DNA of 64,000 bases from Mycolicibacterium tokaiense (GTDB taxonomy: Bacteria; Actinomycetota; Actinomycetes; Mycobacteriales; Mycobacteriaceae). The DNA lies in assembly GCF_010725885.1 (NCBI RefSeq), contig NZ_AP022600.1, positions 6,262,001 to 6,326,000 on the forward strand. The letters are read 5' to 3'. Made by a program: the position numbers and the translations under genes. Under the pieces are notes generated by a model, which searched no databases, had not been told where the DNA came from, and saw only the letters and a program-made list of their open reading frames with translations. Below, piece after piece: positions 37,241-44,754 of this stretch (its first letter is position 1; each line of letters opens with the position of its first letter).

Positions 37241-38473
37241 TCAGCTGGTGGCCCGCATCGGCGCGGCACTCTCGACGCGCTGCAGGTGCCTCCCGTAGGC
37301 GATGCCCAGGAACTGCGCGACGGCATCAGCGGCGAGCTGTGAACGCACGGTGGCCAGGTGATCAAAAGCGTGGTGGGCGTTGGGCAACTCCGCATAGGTC
37401 ACCACCTCGGCCCCGGCCCCACGTAGCGCGGCCACGAAATCACGCGCCTGGGCCTGCGGGATCACCGCGTCGTCCCGCCCGTGCAGGACGAAGAACGGCG
37501 GTGCGTCGGCGCGCACGTGGTGGGTCGGCGACGCCGCCTCGTAGCGGCGCCGATCTTCGGCCAGGCTGGCCCGCATCACGAAGTGTTCGAGAAACGGCAC
37601 CATCAACGGCGTCATGGTGGCGACGTTGGTCAGGTCATAGGCCCCGTAGAAAGGCACCGCGGCCTGCACGCTGGTGTCGGCACGCTCGAATCCGGGTTGC
37701 AGGGCGGGATCGCCAGGGGTCAAGGCCGCCAGCGCGGCGAGGTGGCCGCCGGCCGATCCGCCGGTGACGGCGATGTAGTCGGGGTCGCCGCCGTAGTCGG
37801 CGATGTGTTCGCGCACCCAGGCGATGGCACGTTTGACGTCGATGATGTGTGACGGGAAGGCCCGGCCCGGGCTGCGGCTGTAGTTGATCGACACGCAGAC
37901 CCACCCCAGCGACACCAGGCGGCTCATCAATGGGTACGCCTGGCCGCGCTTCTCGCTCAGTGCCCATGCCCCGCCGGGGATCTGGAGCAGGACCGGGGCG
38001 GGCCGGCCGGCGGGCAGTTCCGGCAGCCGCCAGACGTCGAGCAGATGGTCACGCCCGTTGGGTCCGTAGGAGATGTTGGTGGTGGCCCGGGCGTAGCGGC
38101 GCCGATGCTGGGTGGCGTGCCAGAACGCCGACAACCCAGGCCGGTGGGCCTGGAACTGCAAGGGATGCACCACCTGGTCGTGGCGCTCGCCGAAGGACTC
38201 GGTCAGGGCCGCTTCCAGCACGGAGTCGGCGCGCTGCGCAGCCAGACTGCAGCTCACCCGGTCCCACGGTGTGCCCCGCACCGCGGACAGGGCGTGCCCG
38301 GCGACGGCGCCGGCGGTGAACTCGGCACTGAACCAACCGGCCAACCACGACGCCAGCGACGGACAGCCGCGCGCCACCAGCAGGCCGGCGCGATAGGCCC
38401 GCGGGTCGATTGCAAGCCGGAGCGCCTGGGCCCCGGCCGCCGAGGCGCGGTTCAAGTCCATCGTCATGCTCAT
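37241..38473 (-). CDS. lipQ: Alpha/beta hydrolase, esterase/lipase LipQ
   Basis: A 410-residue hormone-sensitive-lipase-like esterase. The oxyanion region is QIPGGAWALSEKRG (HGG-like but with a leading Ile-Pro), followed by the nucleophile in GGSAGG. The Asp is in HGRDDAVIP and the His in NAHHAFD near the C-terminus. The N-terminal 130 residues form a lid-like helical region shared with Rv2485c. I start at ATG 38471-38473. It is the first gene of the lipQ-WS/DGAT-plsC-plsB2 run, with 90 bases before the WS/DGAT gene. The substrate is likely an acyl ester but has not been shown. Confidence 0.88.
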   Translation of the reverse strand: MSMTMDLNRASAAGAQALRLAIDPRAYRAGLLVARGCPSLASWLAGWFSAEFTAGAVAGHALSAVRGTPWDRVSCSLAAQRADSVLEAALTESFGERHDQVVHPLQFQAHRPGLSAFWHATQHRRRYARATTNISYGPNGRDHLLDVWRLPELPAGRPAPVLLQIPGGAWALSEKRGQAYPLMSRLVSLGWVCVSINYSRSPGRAFPSHIIDVKRAIAWVREHIADYGGDPDYIAVTGGSAGGHLAALAALTPGDPALQPGFERADTSVQAAVPFYGAYDLTNVATMTPLMVPFLEHFVMRASLAEDRRRYEAASPTHHVRADAPPFFVLHGRDDAVIPQAQARDFVAALRGAGAEVVTYAELPNAHHAFDHLATVRSQLAADAVAQFLGIAYGRHLQRVESAAPMRATS

Positions 38474-38905
38474 CGCGCGTGCACCTTCGCAGTCTCGTGC
38501 GGACACGGTGGCCCGCCGCGACCTGGGACCTGCGAGCCCCGACTGTGCCGCGGGTCACAACGGTAACCAATTTTGACGGCGCGGACGGGCGTTTCCTGGG
38601 CGAGTTGTTAGCCGATCTGCATAGTCGCAGGTCGAGGGCCCGCATCCGTGCCGGTAAACCAACCTGTGAATTCATCAGTTCACGTCGGGGGTGCCGAGGT
38701 CACACCGCGACACACCAGGACGCCGGCGACGCGACACGCCGGTCGACGGCATTGGCCGCACCCAGCCGCACCGTCTGCCCACCTCGGCGTTCCCGCCCCG
38801 GCGGCCAACGTCCGCTGGAGTTTGCTGCGCTGGCGCAACCGCGCAGTGCATCCCGGGCTCCACCGATCGATTCGCGGCCCGCAGTTGGGCTAGGGTATGT
38901 GCGCT
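38474..38905. other. Intergenic region between lipQ and tRNA-Arg
   Basis: I see no supported gene in these 432 bases. Open frames here have no recognisable product; one (about 38675-39028, minus strand) is the antisense shadow of the tRNA. A dyad GTGAA-N8-TTCAC is at 38666-38683, and the lipQ promoter is expected close to 38474. Confidence 0.5.
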
Positions 38906-38981
38906 GCCTCCGTAGCTCAGCGGATAGAGCAGCCGCCTTCTAAGCGGTTGGTCGCAGGTTCGATCCCTGCCGGGGGCGCCA
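38906..38981 (+). tRNA. tRNA-Arg (anticodon TCT)
   Basis: The acceptor strands GCCTCCG (38906-38912) and CGGGGGC (38971-38977) pair with one G-U. The D-arm GCTC/GAGC, the anticodon stem GCCGC/GCGGT with loop CTTCTAA and anticodon TCT, and the T-arm GCAGG/CCTGC around TTCGATC are all intact. The 3' CCA is encoded (38979-38981). It reads AGA codons, which are rare in this genome. Confidence 0.95.
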
Positions 38982-39073
38982 CAGCCACACCCCGGCGCCG
39001 CCGCAAGGATCCACCAAGGATCCCCCAAGACCTGCCGGCGAATCTCCTCTCACCAGCTACCGAGAGGGATGAG

Positions 39074-39703
39074 ATGACCGCCTCCATGTTCCGCACCGTT
39101 CTTGCCGCCGGCCTGATCGGCTTGGCCACACTCGGCACCTCCGGAGTGGCGCACGCCGAACTGTTCGGCGATCCCGACGGGATGGCCGGTTGGACGGTCG
39201 AGCAGGCCTACAACGACTGCGCACTGATGGCCGCCTCCGACGTGATCGGGCAGATGACGGGGGTGGCCCCCGACGAGGAGGCCATCGTCGAGTTCGCCAA
39301 GCACACCCCCAGCGTCGCCGAGCCCGGTGACATGATCTACGACCAGACCGACGACGACGATGACCCCAACGGCGGAACCATCTTCGACGATCTCCCGATT
39401 GTGTTGTCCCACTTTGGGGTTGAGGCCCGGCACGTCGAAGGCGCCTCCGTGCATTCGATCGAACAGGTGCTGGGCCGCGGCGGGGCGGTGATCGTCGACC
39501 TGAACTCGGAGAGCATCTGGGACGTCGACGGCGACCGCACCATCGCCGACCACGCCGTCGTGGTCACCGGCATCGACACCACCGCCGGCGTCGTGCACCT
39601 CAACGACAGCGGGACTGCCGACGGCGCCGACGAACAGGTGACCATGGAGGTCTTCGAAGCCGCATGGAGCACCAGCGGCAACCAGATGGTGGCCACTCGC
39701 TGA
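39074..39703 (+). CDS. Secreted C39-like cysteine peptidase family protein
   Basis: A 209-residue exported protein with a signal peptide whose predicted cleavage follows AHA at residues 26-28. The mature part fits a papain-like C39 fold: the probable nucleophile Cys 49 in NDCALMAASDVIGQ, His in ADHAVVVTGID near 165, and an Asn/Asp in HLNDSG shortly after. An acidic DDDDD stretch lies near residue 95. Such proteins occur in mycobacteria as secreted hypothetical peptidases; no target is known. ATG 39074 has GAGAGGGA upstream. It is followed at once by the ArsR palindrome, which overlaps the last codons. Confidence 0.75.
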   Translation: MTASMFRTVLAAGLIGLATLGTSGVAHAELFGDPDGMAGWTVEQAYNDCALMAASDVIGQMTGVAPDEEAIVEFAKHTPSVAEPGDMIYDQTDDDDDPNGGTIFDDLPIVLSHFGVEARHVEGASVHSIEQVLGRGGAVIVDLNSESIWDVDGDRTIADHAVVVTGIDTTAGVVHLNDSGTADGADEQVTMEVFEAAWSTSGNQMVATR

Positions 39704-39727
39704 CATATTCCTTGACAGGAATATGTC
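39702..39727 (+). promoter_or_regulatory. Perfect 10-base inverted repeat around a -35 box, ArsR operator/promoter
   Basis: The arms GACATATTCC (39702-39711) and GGAATATGTC (39718-39727) are perfect complements, and the six-base spacer is exactly TTGACA, the consensus -35 hexamer. A -10-like TACCGT lies at 39737-39742. An ArsR dimer bound here would cover the -35 element, the classic arrangement for autorepression. The operator begins inside the stop codon of the upstream gene. Confidence 0.8.
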
Positions 39728-39747
39728 GTGGGTTCTACCGTGTGACC

Positions 39748-40071
39748 ATGCAGCCCACGGTCTTCGCGGCGCTGAGCGAGCCGAGTCGCCTCAGGATCGT
39801 CGAGCTGCTGAAAACAGGGCCGAAGTCGGTCAACGAGATCGCCGAGCACCTCGGAATCCGCCAACCACAGGTGAGCAAACACCTTCGGACACTGGGCGAT
39901 TCGGGGATCGTCACCGCCGAAGCCCTGGCTCGGCAACGGATCTATCACCTGGAACCGGAGCCGTTCGAGGAGATCGGGCACTGGCTCGGCTCCTTCGAGC
40001 AGCTCTGGGAGACCCGACTGGACTCCCTGGGCCGGCTGCTCGGCTCGATCACCGACCGCGACAAGGACTGA
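39748..40071 (+). CDS. ArsR-family transcriptional repressor
   Basis: A 107-residue winged-helix regulator of the ArsR/SmtB fold (FAALSEPSRLRIVELLKTGPKSVNEIAEHLGIRQPQVSKHLRTLGDSGIVTAEALARQRIYHL). No Cys-rich metal site is present, which fits the SRPBCC-linked ArsR group more than metal sensors. ATG 39748 is used; GTG 39742 is in frame and plausible. The downstream SRPBCC gene starts three bases after its stop, so both form one transcript. The operator-like palindrome precedes it. Confidence 0.9.
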   Translation: MQPTVFAALSEPSRLRIVELLKTGPKSVNEIAEHLGIRQPQVSKHLRTLGDSGIVTAEALARQRIYHLEPEPFEEIGHWLGSFEQLWETRLDSLGRLLGSITDRDKD

Positions 40072-40073
40072 CC

Positions 40074-40562
40074 ATGCTGCTGCAACTGCTCAAGCCGAAG
40101 AACCTGAACTTCGAACGCTCGTACCCCGCGCCCATCGACGCGGTGTGGCGGGCCTGGACGGACGCCGAGATGCTGCGCCTGTGGTGGGGACCGGAAAAGA
40201 CGACCGTGCCGGACTGCCGGGTGCAGGCGCAGGTCGGCGGTGAGATCCACATCGTCATGGAAGCCGGCCCCGAGATGGGTAAGTACCAGGGCACCCGCTG
40301 GCCGATGGCCGGTACTTTCACCCGCGTCGACCCGACCACGGACCTGGCCTACGAGGCGCGCTCGTGGACCGAGGGCGAAGAGGAGGCCACCACCATCCAC
40401 CACACCAACGTCGTCACCCTGAGCGAAGAGGCGGGGACGACGACGGTGCGCCTGCAGGTCACGATCACCAAGATCGGGCCCAAGGCCAAGCTGGCGGCGT
40501 TCGGCATGAAATGGGGCTACAAGGCACAGCTCGACAAGCTGGATACGTTGCTGCGCAAGTGA
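40074..40562 (+). CDS. SRPBCC / AHSA1-domain protein
   Basis: A 162-residue START/Bet v1-like protein of the AHSA1 group: FERSYPAPIDAVWRAWTDAEMLRLWWGPEKTTVPDCRVQAQVGGEIHIVMEAGPEMGKYQGT, ending with the long C-terminal helix KAKLAAFGMKWGYKAQLDKLDTLLRK. Such proteins bind hydrophobic ligands in a helix-grip cavity. It begins two bases after the ArsR stop codon. ArsR-SRPBCC pairs are common in actinobacteria, where the SRPBCC protein may sense or buffer a ligand; the ligand here is unknown. Confidence 0.88.
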   Translation: MLLQLLKPKNLNFERSYPAPIDAVWRAWTDAEMLRLWWGPEKTTVPDCRVQAQVGGEIHIVMEAGPEMGKYQGTRWPMAGTFTRVDPTTDLAYEARSWTEGEEEATTIHHTNVVTLSEEAGTTTVRLQVTITKIGPKAKLAAFGMKWGYKAQLDKLDTLLRK

Positions 40563-40563
40563 T

Positions 40564-41115
40564 CTAGCGCGACGCCACCAAGCCGTCGATCAGCAGATCC
40601 ACCAGGCGGGCGGACTGCTCGGCGTCACCGCTGGCCAGGAAGATGCCCAACAGGCTCGACACCACGTCGTCCGGGCGGACGTCGGCACGCAGGCTGCCCT
40701 CGGCGACACCGGCTTCCAGCAGGATCCCGACCGCATCCACGATGGCCGCCCTGGTGTCACTGCGCTCGACGATCCCGGCGTCGAAGATGGCCAGCAGCGA
40801 CTCCGCCATCCCCTGTTTGGCCGCGACGAAGTCGGCGTACCGGCGCATCCACAGCCGCAGCGCCTCGACCGGCGGGTGACTGGCCACCAAGGCGGGTGCG
40901 CACGCCGACACCTCGGCCAGCTCGGCCCGGTACACCGCTTCGACCAGGGCATCCCGCGTCGGGAAATGGCGGTAGAGCGTGCCGATCCCGACGCCGGCGG
41001 CGCGGGCGATGCCCTCCAGGGACACCGGCCCGTCGTGGGCCGCGAACGCCGCGGCGGCCGCTGCCACCAACCGCTCGCGATTGCGCCGCGCGTCAGCCCG
41101 TTCCCGCTCGGCCAT
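40564..41115 (-). CDS. TetR-family regulator
   Basis: A 183-residue TetR protein. The DNA-binding domain is RRNRERLVAAAAAAFAAHDGPVSLEGIARAAGVGIGTLYRHFPTRDALVEAVYRAEL; the C-terminal domain resembles the SACE_7040/AKR-linked group. The start is ATG 41113-41115. It is divergent from an aldo/keto reductase gene, and two 14-base palindromes lie in between, so it is probably an autoregulated repressor of that enzyme. Confidence 0.9.
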   Translation of the reverse strand: MAERERADARRNRERLVAAAAAAFAAHDGPVSLEGIARAAGVGIGTLYRHFPTRDALVEAVYRAELAEVSACAPALVASHPPVEALRLWMRRYADFVAAKQGMAESLLAIFDAGIVERSDTRAAIVDAVGILLEAGVAEGSLRADVRPDDVVSSLLGIFLASGDAEQSARLVDLLIDGLVASR

Positions 41116-41117
41116 AG

Positions 41118-41162
41118 CGGAGGCTCCTCCGTTTCTGTAGGGTGAAAACGGAGGTACCTCCG
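41118..41162. promoter_or_regulatory. Twin palindromes CGGAGG-N2-CCTCCG, TetR operators
   Basis: Two perfect copies of the same 14-base palindrome lie at 41118-41131 and 41149-41162, with centres 31 bases apart (about three helical turns). Only the two central bases differ (CT and TA). They fill the divergent promoter space between the TetR and aldo/keto reductase genes, the expected place for cooperative binding by two TetR dimers. Confidence 0.85.
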
Positions 41163-41193
41163 AATCAGCACGAGTATGCCAGCGAGAGAAGAC

Positions 41194-42093
41194 ATGGCGG
41201 CACAGATCGGCACCCACTCCGTTCACCGCGTCGGGTACGGCGCGATGCAGCTCGACCAACAGGTCGGCGACGACGACGCCGCCACAGTCCTGCGGCGTGC
41301 GGTCGAACTGGGCGTCAACCACATCGACACCGCATCGTTCTACGGCGCCGGAGAGGTGAACCGCCGGATCAGGCGGGCGTTGGCGCCCTACCCCGACGAC
41401 CTGCTGATCGTCAGCAAGGTCGGAGCCACCCCGGCAGCCGGTCCGAGGCCGCTCCAGCCCGCACAGAAGCCGGAACAACTGCGAGCCGAGGTCGAGGCCA
41501 ATCTGACCGAACTGGGTCTCGAGTGCATTCCCGTGATGAACTTGCGCCGCCTCGACCTGGGTCCGGGCCTCGCCGCCGAGGGCGACCAGGTGGTCAGCCT
41601 CGACGATCAACTCGCGGAGATGATCGCCTTACGCGACGAAGGCAAGATCGGCGGCATCGGGCTCAGCGCGGTGGACACCGACGGCGTGCGCGCCGCTCTG
41701 GGTGCGGGCATCGTCTGCGTGCAGAACGCCTACAGCGTGCTCGATCGCGCCCAGGAAGCCACCCTCGACCTGTGCGCTGCCCAGGACATCGCCTGGGTGC
41801 CGTTCTTCCCCCTCGGCTCGGCCTTCGCCGGCTTTCCCAGTGTCACCGACAATCCGGACGTGCAGGCCGTGGCCGCCGAGCTCGATGCCACCCCGGCTCA
41901 GGTGGGCTTGGCCTGGCTGCTGGCGCACTCATCGCACACCCTGCTCATACCGGGCACGCGCTCGGTGCGCCACCTCGAAGAGAACGTCGCCGCAGCCCAG
42001 GTCACTCTGCCGCCCGGCGCGCTGGAGCGGCTGGACGCCGTGGGCAGCACCGATGCCCAACCTCTGGACGCCGGGCGTTTCACCGCGCGCTGA
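41194..42093 (+). CDS. Aldo/keto reductase family oxidoreductase
   Basis: A 299-residue (beta/alpha)8 protein. Catalytic-tetrad residues Asp 45 and Tyr 50 (IDTASFYG) and Lys 75 (VSKVG) are present. The fourth, His, would lie in an LHRxD motif, but the sequence here is NLRRLD, so Arg 118 replaces it. NADPH contacts such as LLIPGTRSVRHLEENV are kept. Loss of the His is shared by an actinobacterial subgroup and may change substrate preference. ATG 41194 is chosen for the GAGAGAA ribosome site at 41184-41190; ATG 41176 is the alternative. It is paired with the divergent TetR regulator. Confidence 0.88.
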   Translation: MAAQIGTHSVHRVGYGAMQLDQQVGDDDAATVLRRAVELGVNHIDTASFYGAGEVNRRIRRALAPYPDDLLIVSKVGATPAAGPRPLQPAQKPEQLRAEVEANLTELGLECIPVMNLRRLDLGPGLAAEGDQVVSLDDQLAEMIALRDEGKIGGIGLSAVDTDGVRAALGAGIVCVQNAYSVLDRAQEATLDLCAAQDIAWVPFFPLGSAFAGFPSVTDNPDVQAVAAELDATPAQVGLAWLLAHSSHTLLIPGTRSVRHLEENVAAAQVTLPPGALERLDAVGSTDAQPLDAGRFTAR

Positions 42094-42176
42094 GCCGGTA
42101 TTGACACAAACGTCAAGCCTTACCGCACATTTCGCGGCGTCACGCGTGGCGCTTCGATGGCCTACGATTTCCACCC

Positions 42177-42527
42177 ATGGCGCGCAGGAGTTCATGGGCA
42201 GGGGCACTACTCACCGGTCTCGCGGCCGCGGGCATCGCGCTGGCCCCCGGCGCAGCCGCCGAGCAACCCAATGTCTACGGGGTGATCACACCCGACGAGT
42301 CTCGCGAGATCGCGTCCGGCGCCGCCAGCACGTGCGCCGCGCTGGCTCGTTCGGCATCCACCGCGGCGTTGACCCCCGATGACGTCGGCCTGCTCATCGA
42401 CGGCTACCTCGCGGACGGCTGGGATGTCGAATCCACCGCCGACATCCTCACCGCATCGGTGGACCGCGGCTGCGGGCAGTACCTGCCGCAGGTGTCGCAG
42501 GCGCTCACCGCCTACCAGCCGGGCTGA
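42177..42527 (+). CDS. Secreted DUF732-like protein
   Basis: A 116-residue exported protein with a signal peptide (ARRSSWAGALLTGLAAAGIALAPGAAA) cleaved after AAA near residue 28. The mature part, with two Cys (TCAAL and GCGQYL) flanking helices and the DVESTADILTASVDRGCGQYLP pattern, fits the DUF732-like mycobacterial fold with one disulfide. Function is unknown. It stands alone on the plus strand, 83 bases after the aldo/keto reductase gene. Confidence 0.75.
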   Translation: MARRSSWAGALLTGLAAAGIALAPGAAAEQPNVYGVITPDESREIASGAASTCAALARSASTAALTPDDVGLLIDGYLADGWDVESTADILTASVDRGCGQYLPQVSQALTAYQPG

Positions 42528-42583
42528 CCGGCCGCCGAGAACTCGACAAGGATCCGCCAAGGCACCTCGGCGATGCTGCGGAC

Positions 42584-42790
42584 ATGTTCGCAGCCAGCCG
42601 CCTCGTCATCCCTGCCCTGGTCGTCGGAGCCATCCTGCTACCAGCGCCCACCGCCGTGGCCGCCGGGTGCAGCCCCGAGCCGCCGCGGGTCGACCCACTG
42701 GTGGTGACGGTGGCCTCTTGCGGCGCACTCGGCGCCGCATCAGCTGTCGTCTACGTGGTGGCGACCCTGCGTGAGGAGGACCAGGAATGA
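42584..42790 (+). CDS. Small secreted or membrane protein
   Basis: A 68-residue product with a hydrophobic N-terminal signal-like helix (LVIPALVVGAILLPAPTAVAA), a Cys-containing short loop, a second hydrophobic segment (VTVASCGALGAASAVVYVVATL) and an acidic end. It is probably a two-helix membrane peptide or a signal peptide plus anchor. No family is recognised. It ends one base before the convergent anti-sigma gene stop. Confidence 0.5.
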   Translation: MFAASRLVIPALVVGAILLPAPTAVAAGCSPEPPRVDPLVVTVASCGALGAASAVVYVVATLREEDQE

Positions 42791-43030
42791 TCACCGCAGG
42801 CCATGGAACACATCCATGAGGCGCGCCCGGAATGCCGGATCCATGGCGTCGGCGGGGATGCGGCCCACGGTGCACACGGTCACGCGGAACTGTTGCAGAT
42901 AGTTCACGCAACCGTCGCACTCGCGCAGATGAGCATCGAAGCGGGCACGGTCATCGGAGCCCAGCGAACCGTCGAGGTAGGCAGTCACCAGCTCGACAAG
43001 TTCGTTGCAGTCCAATGGTTCTGGGTTCAC
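42791..43030 (-). CDS. Zinc-finger anti-sigma factor (zf-HC2/ZAS type)
   Basis: A 79-residue protein with Cys 8 and the His 34-x3-Cys 38-x2-Cys 41 motif of zinc-containing anti-sigma factors (RsrA/ChrR type): ARFDAHLRECDGCVNYLQQF. It has no transmembrane segment and is short, like cytosolic ZAS proteins that release sigma on thiol oxidation or another signal. GTG 43030 has an AGGAGG ribosome site and overlaps the sigma factor stop in a GTGA, the usual coupled sigma/anti-sigma pair. Confidence 0.88.
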   Translation of the reverse strand: MNPEPLDCNELVELVTAYLDGSLGSDDRARFDAHLRECDGCVNYLQQFRVTVCTVGRIPADAMDPAFRARLMDVFHGLR

Positions 43031-43662
43031 GGCGCCTCCTCCAGATAGTTCTCGAGAGCCTGCCGTACCGCGGCGCGCCCCCGGTGCAGCAGCACCCGTT
43101 GATTGGCGACGGAGATGTCCAACAGCTCGCACACCTCTGCCGAATCCATCCCCAACATGTCGCGCAGCGTCACCACTGTCCGCTGCCGCTCCGGCAGCAG
43201 GTCCAGCTCACGTCGGGCAACCGCAACCATCTCGTCGCCGAGCACCGAACCCTCCGGGGTGTCCGGGAACGCGGCGGGCACCTCGGTCGGCAGCCAGTGC
43301 CCGGGATAGGGGTCACCGGAGTCACGAAACCGAGCGGGATCGACGGTGCCACCGGTGAACGCCAGCACCTCGAGATCGCTGTTACGCCGGTCGCGCACCC
43401 CCCGACTTTTCGCCGTGTTGATCAGGATGGTGAAAAGCCAGGTCCGCAGTGACGATCGACCCTCGAACGAACCGATGCCCCGCAGCAGTGCCACCCACGT
43501 TTCCTGCACCACCTCTTCGGCGATCTCCGTGCTGGCCACATACCCGCGGGCGACGCGGAGCATCGCACCGGTGTGCTGTTCCACGAGTCGGGCGAACGCC
43601 GATTCATCACCTGCCCTCAGGGCAGCGATGAGCCCACGCTCGCCGCCGTCCGTCTGCGTCAT
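43027..43662 (-). CDS. ECF RNA polymerase sigma factor
   Basis: A 211-residue ECF sigma factor. Region 2 is ARLVEQHTGAMLRVARGYVASTEIAEEVVQETWVALLRGIGSFEGRSSLRTWLFTILINTAKSRGVRD; region 4 is ELDLLPERQRTVVTLRDMLGMDSAEVCELLDISVANQRVLLHRGRAAVRQALENYL. Between them is an extended linker of about 50 residues with a Gly/Pro-rich tract. Several starts are possible (TTG 43701, ATG 43695, GTG 43671, ATG 43662); I use the last, since upstream residues look unconserved, but AAAGGA at 43685-43690 leaves this open. A zinc anti-sigma gene overlaps the end. Confidence 0.92.
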   Translation of the reverse strand: MTQTDGGERGLIAALRAGDESAFARLVEQHTGAMLRVARGYVASTEIAEEVVQETWVALLRGIGSFEGRSSLRTWLFTILINTAKSRGVRDRRNSDLEVLAFTGGTVDPARFRDSGDPYPGHWLPTEVPAAFPDTPEGSVLGDEMVAVARRELDLLPERQRTVVTLRDMLGMDSAEVCELLDISVANQRVLLHRGRAAVRQALENYLEEAP

Positions 43663-43732
43663 GGCAGTCACGATGTCATCGCCGTCCTTTCCCATTGCCA
43701 ATATGGACGTGAGTGTCGGGCGGGGCCGCAGG

Positions 43733-43759
43733 CGTTACACGCCCGATCGGCCGGTAACG
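43733..43759. promoter_or_regulatory. Inverted repeat CGTTAC-N15-GTAACG between the sigma factor and echA14
   Basis: Perfect 6-base arms (43733-43738 and 43754-43759) lie in the divergent space. On either strand CGTTA resembles an ECF -10 core (CGTT), so the dyad could mark face-to-face promoters read by the same sigma factor, but no GGAAC -35 is seen. The echA14 start is eight bases after the right arm. Confidence 0.4.
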
Positions 43760-43766
43760 TGCCTGC

Positions 43767-44525
43767 ATGGCCAGCGCAGACCCCGTGCTCTACCAGGTCG
43801 ACGATCGTGTCGCCCTGATCACCGTCAACGATCCGGACCGTCGCAATGCCGTCACCGACGCGATGTCGGCGCAACTGCGCCAGGCCATCGAGACCGCCGA
43901 GGCAGACACGGGGGTCCACGCGGTGGTGATCACCGGTGCCGGAAGAGCGTTCTGCGCCGGCGCTGACCTCAGCGCCCTCGGAGTCGCCGCCGAGGAGGGC
44001 CTGCTGCGGATCTACGACGGGTTCATGGCGCTGGCCAGTTGCACGTTGCCCACAGTCGCCGCCGTCAACGGTCCTGCCGTCGGCGCCGGCCTGAACCTGG
44101 CCCTGGCCGCCGACGTGCGGATCGCCGGGCCGACAGCGGTGTTCGATCCGCGCTTCCAGAAATTGGGCATCCACCCCGGTGGCGGAGCCACCTGGATGCT
44201 GCAACGCGCGGTCGGCCCACAGGTGGCCCGGGCCGCTCTGCTCTTCGGAATGCGATTCGACGCCGAAACCGCGGTCACGCACGGGTTGGCGCTGCACGTC
44301 GCCGATGACCCGGTGGCAGCGGCCCTCGATCTGGCCCGCGGACCCGCGTCCGCTCCGCGCGAGGTGGTGCTGGCCACCAAAGCGACCATGCGGGCTACCG
44401 CGTCGCCCGGCACCGTCGACACCGACACCCACCACAGCGCGATGCGCACCGAGCTCGGCCCGCAGGCGTCCTCCATCCAATCCCCGGAATTTGCAGCACG
44501 ATTGGCCGCGGCTCAGCGCCGGTGA
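43767..44525 (+). CDS. echA14: Enoyl-CoA hydratase/isomerase
   Basis: A 252-residue crotonase. It has the oxyanion-hole segment [16 protein letters not shown] and the second strand [48 protein letters not shown]. The Glu pair of true hydratases is not obvious: one position near residue 110 is Ala/Leu and the 134-region reads HPGGG, so the reaction could be hydration, isomerisation or hydrolysis of an enoyl-CoA. Position between lipQ and the leucine cluster fits echA14 (Rv2486). It starts ATG 43767, close to the sigma operator dyad. Confidence 0.85.
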   Translation: MASADPVLYQVDDRVALITVNDPDRRNAVTDAMSAQLRQAIETAEADTGVHAVVITGAGRAFCAGADLSALGVAAEEGLLRIYDGFMALASCTLPTVAAVNGPAVGAGLNLALAADVRIAGPTAVFDPRFQKLGIHPGGGATWMLQRAVGPQVARAALLFGMRFDAETAVTHGLALHVADDPVAAALDLARGPASAPREVVLATKATMRATASPGTVDTDTHHSAMRTELGPQASSIQSPEFAARLAAAQRR

Positions 44526-44754
44526 CCTGAACACGCTGGCGGACAGCAACTTTCACAATCCTCAATCGCCGCGACAATCGGGCAGACTCTGCCATTCGAG
44601 TCGCAGTATCAAGTGCGCCGGCACCGTGTAGTCCGCGTCACCTCATCTCTGGCAAATCGGTTCAAGGCCAGCGGAATGCGATACAGTGAGATTCGACTGC
44701 GCCGTTGCCTGCGCACGCGGCTCGGTTCACGCCGGTCAGCAAGAAAGTGCCCTC

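Noticed and set aside
38675..39028. 117-residue minus-strand ORF covering the tRNA-Arg region
   Set aside because: Its sequence (GAPGRDRTCDQPLRR...LYPLSYGG) is the well-known antisense translation of a tRNA and is not a protein gene.
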